Below, piece after piece: positions 25,437 to 32,694 of a DNA stretch of 32,694 nucleotides. Positions within the stretch are counted from its first letter, which is position 1; the number at the start of each line of letters is the position of its first letter. Source of the stretch: Pseudomonas sp. HMWF021 (GTDB taxonomy: Bacteria > Pseudomonadota > Gammaproteobacteria > Pseudomonadales > Pseudomonadaceae); contig NZ_QAIK01000059.1 of assembly GCF_003061005.1 (NCBI RefSeq), forward strand, positions 24,484 to 57,177, in the 5' to 3' direction. A program made the translations under genes and the position numbers. The notes below the pieces were generated by a model. It was given only the letters and a program-made list of their open reading frames with translations, did no database searches and was not told where the DNA came from.

Positions 25437-26831
25437 ATGGATGATCACGGACGTAGCCCTTCTTCCAACCAGCCAATCCTTTATGTACTCGATACCAACG
25501 TATTGATTCACGATCCAAATGCCCTGCTGAATTTCGAAGAACACCACGTCGCGATCCCGATGACCGTGCTTGAAGAGCTGGACAAGCTCAAGAGCGGCCA
25601 TCACAGCGTTGCCGCCGAATGCCGTCAGGCTATCCGTTTGATTGACAAGACCCTGGGCGATGCCTCCCCCGAGGACGTCGAACTGGGTGTACCGATCCAG
25701 CGCGGCAAGGGCGGGCCGAAAGGCTTGCTGTCAATTCTGATGAGCAAACAGGCCGAATCGAACCTGATTCTGCCCGAGCACCTGAACGACAACAAAATCA
25801 TCAACCAGCTGATCGACCTGCACACCCGTGATCCGAAGAAGGCGGTGGTGCTGGTGACCAAAGACATCAACATGCGCCTCAAGGCGCGCGCCTGCGGCAT
25901 CGATGCCGAGGACTACAGCACCGACCAGTTGGTCGATGACGTGTCCCTGCTGCCCAACGGCTACCACAACATGACCGGCTCCTTCTGGGACCGCGTGAGC
26001 AAGGTCGATACCCGTCAGGATCACGGCCGCACCTGGCATCAGGTGCAACTGATCGATAACCTGCCGGCGGTGCACATCAACGAGTTCATCATTGACGAAC
26101 AAGGCTTTGTCGGCTGGATCAAGGAGATCGAAGAAGACAAGCTGCTGATCCTCGACCTGCATCAGGAACCGCTGCTGCACCAGGAAGCCTGGGGCCTCAA
26201 GCCACGGGATATTTATCAGAGCCTGGCGCTGTATGCGCTGCTGGATCCGGACATCCACCTGGTCAACCTGTCCGGTGCCGCCGGTTCGGGTAAAACCATT
26301 CTGGCGCTGGCCGCAGCGATTGAGCAGACCATGGTCAGCAAGCGTTACCGGCGCATTATCGCGACCCGCAGCGTGCAGGGTCTGGATCAGGAAATCGGCT
26401 TCCTGCCCGGCACCGAAGCGGAAAAAATGGAGCCTTGGCTGGGCGCCATCACCGACAACCTCGAAGCCTTGCACATGGATGACGAAAACACCCATGGCAG
26501 CGTCGATTACATCCTCAGCAAAGTGCCGTTGCAGTTCAAATCGCTCAACTACATTCGCGGTCGCAGCTTCCAGCAGAGCCTGATCCTGATCGACGAATGC
26601 CAGAACCTCACGCCGCACCAGATGAAAACCATCATTACCCGGGCCGGCGCCGGTTCCAAAGTGGTGTGCCTGGGCAACCTGGCACAGATCGACACCCCTT
26701 ACCTGTCCGCTACCAGTTCCGGGCTGACCTACCTGACCGAACGCTTCAAGGATTTCCCCAACGGTGTACACATCACCCTGCAAGGGGTGCCACGCTCGAT
26801 CCTGGCCGAATACGCCGAATCGCATCTGTAA
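25437..26831 (+). CDS. PIN-PhoH fusion ATPase
   Basis: A 464-aa cytoplasmic protein with an N-terminal PIN nuclease domain (about 13-150; LYVLDTNVLIHDPNALLNF with Asp19, later VLVTKDINMRLKA with acidic residues) and a C-terminal PhoH P-loop ATPase/helicase domain. The Walker A GAAGSGKT is at 280-287 and the Walker B LILIDECQN at 382-390; RRIIATRSVQG and GNLAQIDTPYLSATSSGL are family segments. Related PIN-PhoH proteins (PhoH2 type) unwind and cleave RNA; the exact cellular substrate in Pseudomonas is not known to me. AGGTGA lies eight bases upstream of the ATG. A perfect terminator follows, so it is a one-gene unit with a long structured leader. Confidence 0.93.
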   Translation: MDDHGRSPSSNQPILYVLDTNVLIHDPNALLNFEEHHVAIPMTVLEELDKLKSGHHSVAAECRQAIRLIDKTLGDASPEDVELGVPIQRGKGGPKGLLSILMSKQAESNLILPEHLNDNKIINQLIDLHTRDPKKAVVLVTKDINMRLKARACGIDAEDYSTDQLVDDVSLLPNGYHNMTGSFWDRVSKVDTRQDHGRTWHQVQLIDNLPAVHINEFIIDEQGFVGWIKEIEEDKLLILDLHQEPLLHQEAWGLKPRDIYQSLALYALLDPDIHLVNLSGAAGSGKTILALAAAIEQTMVSKRYRRIIATRSVQGLDQEIGFLPGTEAEKMEPWLGAITDNLEALHMDDENTHGSVDYILSKVPLQFKSLNYIRGRSFQQSLILIDECQNLTPHQMKTIITRAGAGSKVVCLGNLAQIDTPYLSATSSGLTYLTERFKDFPNGVHITLQGVPRSILAEYAESHL

Positions 26832-26840
26832 CCCTCCAAC

Positions 26841-26874
26841 AAAACCGGGCGGCCCAAAAGCCGCCCGGTTTTTT
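26841..26874 (+). terminator. Intrinsic terminator of the PhoH gene
   Basis: AAAACCGGGCGGC and GCCGCCCGGTTTT form a perfect 13-bp stem with an eight-base or shorter loop, followed by T residues, ten bases after the stop codon. Confidence 0.95.
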
Positions 26875-26932
26875 ATGCCTGAACAACAACCCCCCTTGAT
26901 TGATGCCTACCCGATGAACACCACTGATCCAC

Positions 26933-27010
26933 TGTAGGAGCTGCCGAAGGCTGCGATCTTTTGATCTTGTTTTCAAAGTCAAAAGATCGCAGCCTTCGGC
27001 AGCTCCTACA
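26933..27010. repeat. REP doublet between PhoH gene and moaC
   Basis: A compact 78-bp, almost perfect inverted repeat: TGTAGGAGCTGCCGAAGGCT...TTTTGA on the left and TCAAAAGATCGCAGCCTTCG...CTCCTACA on the right around TCTTGTTTTCAAAG. It is the most symmetrical copy in the window. Confidence 0.95.
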
Positions 27011-27087
27011 AAGGGCCAGTGATAATCAAGCGTGCGGAAATTTGACCCGCAGGTTTACAATCCACGCTCCTGATCAGGAGTAATCCC

Positions 27088-27561
27088 GTGCTGACTCATC
27101 TCGATTCCCAAGGTCGCGCCAACATGGTCGACGTCACCGAAAAAGCCGTGACGTTCCGTGAGGCGACGGCTCAAGCGCTGGTGCGCATGCTCCCCGAAAC
27201 CCTGCAGATGATCGTCAGCGGCGGCCATCCCAAGGGCGACGTGTTTGCCGTGGCGCGCATTGCCGGCATTCAGGCGGCGAAGAAAACCAGTGATCTGATT
27301 CCGCTGTGCCATCCGCTGATGCTGACCGGGGTCAAGGTCGAACTCAGCGCTGAAGGCGCCGACAGTGTGCGCATCGTCGCCCGCTGCAAACTGTCCGGGC
27401 AGACCGGGGTGGAGATGGAAGCGCTGACCGCCGCCAGCGTCGCCGCGCTGACCCTCTATGACATGTGCAAAGCGGTGGATCGCGGCATGGTCATCGAAAG
27501 CGTGCGTCTGCTGGAGAAGGTCGGCGGCAAGAGCGGGCATTTTCAGGCGGAGCAGCCATGA
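27088..27561 (+). CDS. moaC: Cyclic pyranopterin monophosphate synthase MoaC
   Basis: A 157-aa enzyme of the molybdenum cofactor pathway converting the MoaA product to cyclic pyranopterin monophosphate. Signatures are [48 protein letters not shown] and [14 protein letters not shown], which include the catalytic Lys, His and Asp region. The start codon is GTG at 27088, with AGGAG seven bases upstream and no better ATG. The stop overlaps the moaD ATG (ATGA). moaA is not in this window. Confidence 0.96.
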   Translation: MLTHLDSQGRANMVDVTEKAVTFREATAQALVRMLPETLQMIVSGGHPKGDVFAVARIAGIQAAKKTSDLIPLCHPLMLTGVKVELSAEGADSVRIVARCKLSGQTGVEMEALTAASVAALTLYDMCKAVDRGMVIESVRLLEKVGGKSGHFQAEQP

Positions 27562-27800
27562 AGCTGACGGTTAAATTCTTTGCCCGTTATCGTGAAGCGC
27601 TGGGCGTGGATTCGGTCGAGGTCGAAGGCGATTTCGCCACGGTCGATGACGTGCGTGCGCTGCTCGCGCAACGTGATGGCGCCGAGGTGCTCAGCGAACA
27701 GAACCTGATGTGCGCGCGTAACGAAGACCTGTGCCAGCTCGACGAGCCGGTGAGCGATGGCGACGAAGTGGCGTTTTTCCCCACTGTGACCGGAGGCTGA
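27558..27800 (+). CDS. moaD: Molybdopterin synthase sulfur carrier subunit MoaD
   Basis: An 80-aa ubiquitin-like protein starting [16 protein letters not shown] and ending FFPTVTGG. The C-terminal Gly-Gly is the residue pair that becomes thiocarboxylated and inserts in the MoaE active site to sulfurate the precursor. The ATG overlaps the moaC stop, and moaE starts three bases after its stop, giving the stoichiometric co-expression expected for the synthase subunits. Confidence 0.96.
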   Translation: MKLTVKFFARYREALGVDSVEVEGDFATVDDVRALLAQRDGAEVLSEQNLMCARNEDLCQLDEPVSDGDEVAFFPTVTGG

Positions 27801-27803
27801 GCC

Positions 27804-28256
27804 ATGGCGATTCGTGTACAGGCCACGGCATTCGACCCGGGTGCTGAAGTCAACGCGATGCACGCGGCCAACGTTGGCGTTGGCGCGGTGGTGAGTTTTG
27901 TCGGTTACGTGCGCGACTTCAATGACGGGCTGGATGTGGCCGGGATGTTCCTCGAACACTATCCGGGCATGACCGAAAAAGCCTTGGCCAAGATAGCCGT
28001 CGAGGCCGAGCAGCGCTGGCCGCTGCTCAAGCTTGAAGTGCTGCACCGCATCGGCGCGCTGGAGCCCGGCGAGCCGATCGTGTTTGTTGGCGCGGCCAGC
28101 GCCCATCGCCAGGCAGCGTTCGACGCCTGCGCCTTCGTCATGGACTACCTGAAAACCCGCGCGCCGTTCTGGAAGAAAGAAAACACCAGTGACGGTCCGC
28201 GTTGGGTGGAAGGGCGTGACAGTGATCATGCCGCTGCGGATCGCTGGAAGAAGTAA
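27804..28256 (+). CDS. moaE: Molybdopterin synthase catalytic subunit MoaE
   Basis: A 150-aa catalytic subunit that makes molybdopterin dithiolene with MoaD. Signatures are GAVVSFVGYVRDFNDG, LEHYPGMTEKALAKI, HRIGALEPGEPIVFVGAASAHRQAAF and MDYLKTRAPFWKKE; the lysines in the last motif are the catalytic ones. GGAG lies upstream, overlapping the end of moaD. It is the last gene of the moaCDE operon; a REP doublet follows 26 bases after its stop. Confidence 0.96.
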   Translation: MAIRVQATAFDPGAEVNAMHAANVGVGAVVSFVGYVRDFNDGLDVAGMFLEHYPGMTEKALAKIAVEAEQRWPLLKLEVLHRIGALEPGEPIVFVGAASAHRQAAFDACAFVMDYLKTRAPFWKKENTSDGPRWVEGRDSDHAAADRWKK

Positions 28257-28281
28257 TCTCTGCATCGCCCTTTAGTCAGCC

Positions 28282-28371
28282 ATCGCTGGCAAGCCAGCTC
28301 CCACAGTGTTTTGTGTCGTGCACATATTTTATGTACACCACTGAACCGTGTGGGAGCTGGCTTGCCAGCGA
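28282..28371. repeat. REP doublet downstream of moaE, GTGGGAG subfamily
   Basis: Arms ATCGCTGGCAAGCCAGCTCC...CACA and TGTGGGAGCTGGCTTGCCAG...CGA flank a centre with TTTTGTGTCGTGCACATATT and TTATGTACACC, closely similar to the centre of the copy at 816-905. Confidence 0.93.
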
Positions 28372-28430
28372 AGAGGCCATCTGCAACACCACAACCTCTC
28401 TTTCCTCTAATTGACGATTTGTACACATCA

Positions 28431-28448
28431 GTCCAATATGGATTTATA
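28431..28448 (+). promoter_or_regulatory. Candidate DauR operator upstream of the binding-protein gene
   Basis: GTCCAATATGGATTTATA matches the motif upstream of dauB (32340-32357) at 14 of 18 positions and has a near-palindromic core (TCCAATATGGA). It lies about 72 bases before the ATG, at a position suited to promoter control. Assignment to DauR is inferred from genomic context. Confidence 0.45.
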
Positions 28449-28519
28449 AGTACAAAAAACCATTTCAGCTCTTTTCTTCTGTCTTGCCAAACCAACAACA
28501 ACCCCGCGAGAGAACGAAC

Positions 28520-29296
28520 ATGAAGAAACTCCCCCTGATCACCGGTCTGGCCCTGAGCCTGTTGGCGTGCACCAGCTCGTTTGCCGCCGAGAAAACCCTG
28601 CGCATCGGCATCGAGGCCGCTTATCCGCCGTTCGCCTCGAAAACCGACAAAGGTGAAATCGTCGGTTTCGACTACGACATCGGCAACGCCCTGTGTGCGC
28701 AGATGAAGGTCAAGTGCGTGTGGGTCGAGGGTGAGTTCGATGGCCTGATTCCTTCGTTGAAAGTGAAGAAAATCGACATGGCGCTGTCGTCGATGACCAT
28801 CAACGAAGATCGCAAGAAATCCGTGGATTTCACCCACAAGTACTACTTCACCTCATCGCGACTGGTGATGAAGGAAGGCGCCACGGTCGATGACCAGTAC
28901 GCCAGCCTCAAGGGCAAGACCGTCGGCGTGCAGCGCGCGACCACCACCGATCGTTATGCCACCGAGGTCTTTGAACCGAAGGGCATCAACGTCAAGCGCT
29001 ACGGCAACAATGAAGAAATCTACATGGACCTGGCGGCCGGGCGGCTCGATGCTATTTTCGCCGACACCATTCCGCTGACCGACTTCCTGTCGATGCCACG
29101 CGGCAAGGGATATGCGTTTGTCGGGCCGGAGCTGAAGGATCCCAAGTACGTGGGCGAGGGCGCGGGGATTGCGGTGCGCAAGGGCAATACCGAGCTGGTC
29201 AGCGAGTTGAACACGGCCATCGACGGGATTCGTGCCAGCGGCGAATATCAGAAGATTTCCGAGAAGTATTTCAAGTCCGACATCTACGGCGACTGA
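28520..29296 (+). CDS. Periplasmic amino-acid-binding protein (SBP family 3), probably basic amino acids
   Basis: A 258-aa solute-binding protein of an ABC importer. The signal peptide ([22 protein letters not shown]) is followed by the family 3 pattern [70 protein letters not shown] and the hinge region [16 protein letters not shown]. The composition and its opposite-strand neighbours (dauB-dauA-dauR) suggest an arginine/ornithine-type ligand; the P. aeruginosa equivalent is adjacent to dauR. No permease or ATPase gene is next to it, so it probably shares membrane components encoded elsewhere. The start has GAGAG about eight bases upstream. Confidence 0.92.
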   Translation: MKKLPLITGLALSLLACTSSFAAEKTLRIGIEAAYPPFASKTDKGEIVGFDYDIGNALCAQMKVKCVWVEGEFDGLIPSLKVKKIDMALSSMTINEDRKKSVDFTHKYYFTSSRLVMKEGATVDDQYASLKGKTVGVQRATTTDRYATEVFEPKGINVKRYGNNEEIYMDLAAGRLDAIFADTIPLTDFLSMPRGKGYAFVGPELKDPKYVGEGAGIAVRKGNTELVSELNTAIDGIRASGEYQKISEKYFKSDIYGD

Positions 29297-29300
29297 TCGA

Positions 29301-29377
29301 AAAAGATCGCAGCCTGCGGCAGCTCCTACAGGAGAACTCATTTGTAGGAGCTGCCGAAGGCTGCGATCTTTTGATCT
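29301..29377. repeat. REP pair, outward-facing, between the binding-protein and dauR 3' ends
   Basis: The first arm is AAAAGATCGCAGCCTGCGGC...CTCCTACA and the second TGTAGGAGCTGCCGAAGGCT...GATC, with a 12-bp gap. It occupies the entire space between two convergent genes and ends at the base before the dauR stop codon, where it may serve as a bidirectional terminator. Confidence 0.92.
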
Positions 29378-30004
29378 TCAGCCCTTCAATTCCTTCAAAT
29401 GCTTGTACACCGTCGCCCGCCCCATGTTCAGCACATTGGCCACATAGTTCGAGGCGCTCTTGCCCTTGAACGCGCCTTCGGCGTGCAGCGCCAGCACCAG
29501 TTCGCGCTTGTGATCGCGGGTCAGCAGATTCAGGCTCAGCTGGCGCTCGCGCAGCCAGGCGTGGAGAAAGGTGTTGATGCGTTCCTGCCAGTCATCGCGA
29601 AACAGTGAGTCCGGCTGCGGGATCAGCTTGCTCGGCGACAGGAACAGGTCCAGCGCGGCCTTGGCATTCTCGAACAGCGAAATATTCAGGTTGATGCACA
29701 GCACCGCCAGCGGCCGTTCTTCACTGTCGCGCAGCACGGTGCTCAGGCTGCGAATCTTCTGGCCGTCCCAATTCAATTTTTCATAAGGCCCGATGTTCCG
29801 CTCGCTGACGTCCTCGCTGAGCATGTCTTCAAGCGATGAATCGTCGCCGATCTCGCGCTTGGACAGGTTGTTGGCGATGTAATCGACCTTCTGTGTGCGC
29901 AGGTCGTGCAGTACCACTTCGGCGTGGGGAAAGAACAGCGTGGCGATGGCGTCGGCGATGGCACGGAAGTTATCCAGTGCCGGATCGAATTCGGGGGCGG
30001 TCAT
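29378..30004 (-). CDS. dauR: Transcriptional regulator DauR (YheO-type PAS-like plus HTH)
   Basis: A 208-aa regulator of D-arginine catabolism. The N-terminal YheO/PAS-like domain spans about 15-115 (FRAIADAIATLFFPHAEVVL, IRSLSTVLRDSEERPLAVLC) and the C-terminal helix-turn-helix includes KGKSASNYVANVLNMGRATV then YKHLKELKG. The ATG at 30004 has GGAG ten bases upstream; the open frame extends further but lacks a signal there. It is the last gene after dauA, as in the P. aeruginosa dauBAR operon, where DauR represses the operon in the absence of D-arginine. Identification is from domain type plus exact gene order. Confidence 0.88.
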   Translation of the reverse strand: MTAPEFDPALDNFRAIADAIATLFFPHAEVVLHDLRTQKVDYIANNLSKREIGDDSSLEDMLSEDVSERNIGPYEKLNWDGQKIRSLSTVLRDSEERPLAVLCINLNISLFENAKAALDLFLSPSKLIPQPDSLFRDDWQERINTFLHAWLRERQLSLNLLTRDHKRELVLALHAEGAFKGKSASNYVANVLNMGRATVYKHLKELKG

Positions 30005-30096
30005 GATTGTGGAGCTCCAGGCGGCGTCAGCGCCCCCGTGCACGGGGGCGCTGCGAGTGTGCCGCAATCCGTTGGGCGCGTCATCCGCAGGGGGCA

Positions 30097-31348
<1,252 letters not shown>

Positions 31349-31361
31349 GGGGATCGAGGTG

Positions 31362-32306
31362 TCAGTGCGTGAGGTGATAAACCGCATTGGCCAACGCGAT
31401 GTCTTCCAGGCCCAGGCCGATCGAGCGGAAAAACACGTGACGGTCGTAACCGGGGCGCGGCACTTTCTCGCTGAGCAGATCAGCAAGGTCACCGACAATC
31501 GCAGACTTGTCCCAGCCATGCTGCCCGGCAGCAATCAGCATCTCACCCGCCGAACCCGGTGTGGTCAGCCGATAATCACAGAACACCTGCATGTCGCCCA
31601 GGCTCTGCGGCGGCACTTCATGGGCGCGTGGTGCGTTGGTGCTGATCGAGGTGATCAGCGCCGGTTTGCTCAAGGTCGCCGGATCGATCACCGGGCCGGC
31701 GGACGAGGTGCAAAGCATGATCACGTCAGCATCGTGCACGGCGGTTTCGCGGCTGTCGGCGATCTGCACCCCCGGGAATATCTCCTGCAGTTGCGCACGG
31801 GTTTCAGTGTCTTCAGACAGGCTCGGCGAATACACACTGATGTTTTGCCAGTCGCGCAAACCTTTCACGTAATGCAGATGCGCCTGGGCAACCTTGCCGC
31901 TGCCGATGATCGCCAGTCGCGAGGCGTTCAGCGGGGCGAGGGTGTCGACCGCCACCGCAGTGGTGGCGGCGGTACGGGCGGTGGTCAGCTCGCCGGCATC
32001 GCACAACAGCAACGGCTGGCCGGTTTTCATGGACATCAATAGTGTCCACGCTGTCACCAGTGCACCTTGCTCGTGAACGATGTACGGCGAGGTTTTCACG
32101 CCGTACACACCGTCTTCGGCCATCACCCCCAGATAGTTGATGAAGTCGCCGGCGCCCTGCGGAAACTCCACCAGTTGTTGCGCCGGTTGCACGGCGTGGC
32201 CGGCGGCGAGGTCGCGGAACAGTTTGCGCAGGATCTGCGGCACGTCGATGCGCGCCAGCAGCTCGCGGGCCCGGGTTTGGTCGATCACGCAGGGTGTACT
32301 GGACAT
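31362..32306 (-). CDS. dauB: NAD(P)H-dependent anabolic L-arginine dehydrogenase DauB (ornithine cyclodeaminase/mu-crystallin family)
   Basis: A 314-aa protein of the ornithine cyclodeaminase/mu-crystallin family. Features are GVKTSPYIVHEQG near 69-81, LLLCDAGELTTARTAATTAV at about 99-118, the dinucleotide motif IIGSGKVAQAH and ITSISTNAPRAHEV. DauB reduces 2-ketoarginine with ammonia to L-arginine, completing racemisation started by DauA. GGAG lies about six bases before the ATG. It is the first gene of dauB-dauA-dauR, downstream of a promoter region with repeated TTGTCTAT. Family members also include ornithine cyclodeaminase; the gene order favours dauB. Confidence 0.9.
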   Translation of the reverse strand: MSSTPCVIDQTRARELLARIDVPQILRKLFRDLAAGHAVQPAQQLVEFPQGAGDFINYLGVMAEDGVYGVKTSPYIVHEQGALVTAWTLLMSMKTGQPLLLCDAGELTTARTAATTAVAVDTLAPLNASRLAIIGSGKVAQAHLHYVKGLRDWQNISVYSPSLSEDTETRAQLQEIFPGVQIADSRETAVHDADVIMLCTSSAGPVIDPATLSKPALITSISTNAPRAHEVPPQSLGDMQVFCDYRLTTPGSAGEMLIAAGQHGWDKSAIVGDLADLLSEKVPRPGYDRHVFFRSIGLGLEDIALANAVYHLTH

Positions 32307-32337
32307 GTCAGGCTCCGCTGTCTGGAAATAAACTAAT

Positions 32338-32366
32338 TTGTCTATTATGGACTTTTAGTTGTCTAT
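32338..32366 (-). promoter_or_regulatory. Candidate dau operator region upstream of dauB
   Basis: TTGTCTAT occurs at 32338-32345 and 32359-32366, exactly 21 bp apart (two helical turns). The interval contains GTCTATTATGGACTTTTA (32340-32357), similar to the motif before the binding-protein gene. It begins 32 bp upstream of the dauB ATG and would overlap its promoter. Confidence 0.5.
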
Positions 32367-32392
32367 CGCAAGCGCCTGCTGAAACACCGGGC

Positions 32393-32430
32393 AAAAAAAA
32401 AAGCGCAGTCCGTCACCGGCTGCGCTTTTT
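32393..32430. terminator. Bidirectional terminator after rhlB
   Basis: AAAAGCGCAG and CTGCGCTTTT pair around a short GC-rich loop. On the minus strand ten T follow, on the plus strand five; it mainly serves the helicase gene transcribed from the right. Confidence 0.88.
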
Positions 32431-32444
32431 GCGTTACGGGTCGC

Positions 32445-32694
32445 TTACTGCAGCTGCGGACGCTTGCGTTCCACTGCACGCAACAGATGCGTGGGCGGTG
32501 TTTCGCAGCTGATCTTGCGACCGAGCTTCTCTTCGATGGACGGCAACTGGTAGGAGTCGTCTTCACCGGCGAAGCTGATCGATACGCCGTCAGCGCCCGC
32601 CCGACCGGTACGGCCGATGCGGTGTACGTAGTCGTCCGGGACTTCCGGCAGGGTGAAGTTGATCACGTGGCTGATGCCGTCGATGTGGATGCCG
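32445..32694 (-). CDS. rhlB: DEAD-box ATP-dependent RNA helicase, C-terminal part (cut by window end)
   Basis: The last 82 or so residues of a helicase whose 5' part is outside the window. [20 protein letters not shown] then [20 protein letters not shown] contains helicase motif V remnants and motif VI ([10 protein letters not shown]), diagnostic of DEAD-box enzymes. The tail [20 protein letters not shown] is rhlB-like. In P. aeruginosa the corresponding helicase gene also adjoins dauB, which supports the name. DEAD-box helicases of this type remodel RNA, often with RNase E. Confidence 0.88.
   Translation of the reverse strand, partial: GIHIDGISHVINFTLPEVPDDYVHRIGRTGRAGADGVSISFAGEDDSYQLPSIEEKLGRKISCETPPTHLLRAVERKRPQLQ

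Noticed and set aside
25276-25518. 80-aa minus-strand open frame over the PhoH leader
   Set aside because: It overlaps the start of the PhoH gene, has no clear ribosome-binding site, and the inverted repeats explain the region better.
28520-28590. Lipoprotein signal in the binding protein (LLAC)
   Set aside because: The residue two before Cys is Leu, unusual for a lipobox, and a normal cleavage site (SFA-AEK) lies just after.

Overview
The window is a high-GC chromosomal segment from a Pseudomonas of the fluorescens group. Three things point there: a complete alginate operon in canonical Pseudomonas order, a dauB-dauA-dauR D-arginine cluster next to an rhlB-type helicase gene (a Pseudomonas arrangement), and eleven copies of the REP doublets typical of this group, in a 'TGTAGGAGCTGCCGAAGGCTGCGATC' and a 'TGTGGGAGCTGGCTTGCCAGCG' flavour.

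Left flank (1-5.2 kb). A small SnoaL/NTF2-like gene on the minus strand sits beside what looks like a deletion scar: the C-terminal part of an MFS transporter (minus) abuts the last 41 codons of a LysR regulator (plus). Then come an SDR dehydrogenase and a small membrane protein (both minus) and a 915-aa RHS/TccC-like protein (plus) with an unrecognised 264-aa C-terminal tail. A strong bidirectional terminator separates the RHS gene from algA.

Alginate block (5.2-22.9 kb, all minus). Transcription runs algD-alg8-alg44-algK-algE-algG-algX-algL-algI-algJ-algF-algA. AlgA and AlgD make GDP-mannuronate, Alg8 polymerises it under c-di-GMP control through Alg44, AlgK/AlgE export it, AlgG epimerises, AlgL degrades periplasmic polymer, and AlgI/J/F/X O-acetylate. 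REP doublets lie inside the operon between algD/alg8 (two, tandem), inside the signal-peptide region of algK, between algI/algL and between algF/algA. Upstream of algD is an 811-bp AT-richer region with a GAACTT box (AlgU-type -35), a 25-bp tandem repeat and competing hairpins.

Middle (22.9-28.3 kb). yaaA (minus), a divergent polysaccharide-deacetylase-like gene with a TTG start, a PIN-PhoH ATPase gene preceded by a leader with two mutually exclusive RNA structures, and a coupled moaC-moaD-moaE operon.

Right flank (28.3-32.7 kb). A periplasmic basic-amino-acid-type binding protein (plus) faces dauB-dauA-dauR (minus): FAD D-arginine dehydrogenase plus NAD(P)H L-arginine dehydrogenase convert D- to L-arginine, with DauR as regulator. 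An 18-nt near-palindromic motif is shared by the promoter regions of the binding protein and dauB. The window ends within an rhlB-like DEAD-box helicase gene.
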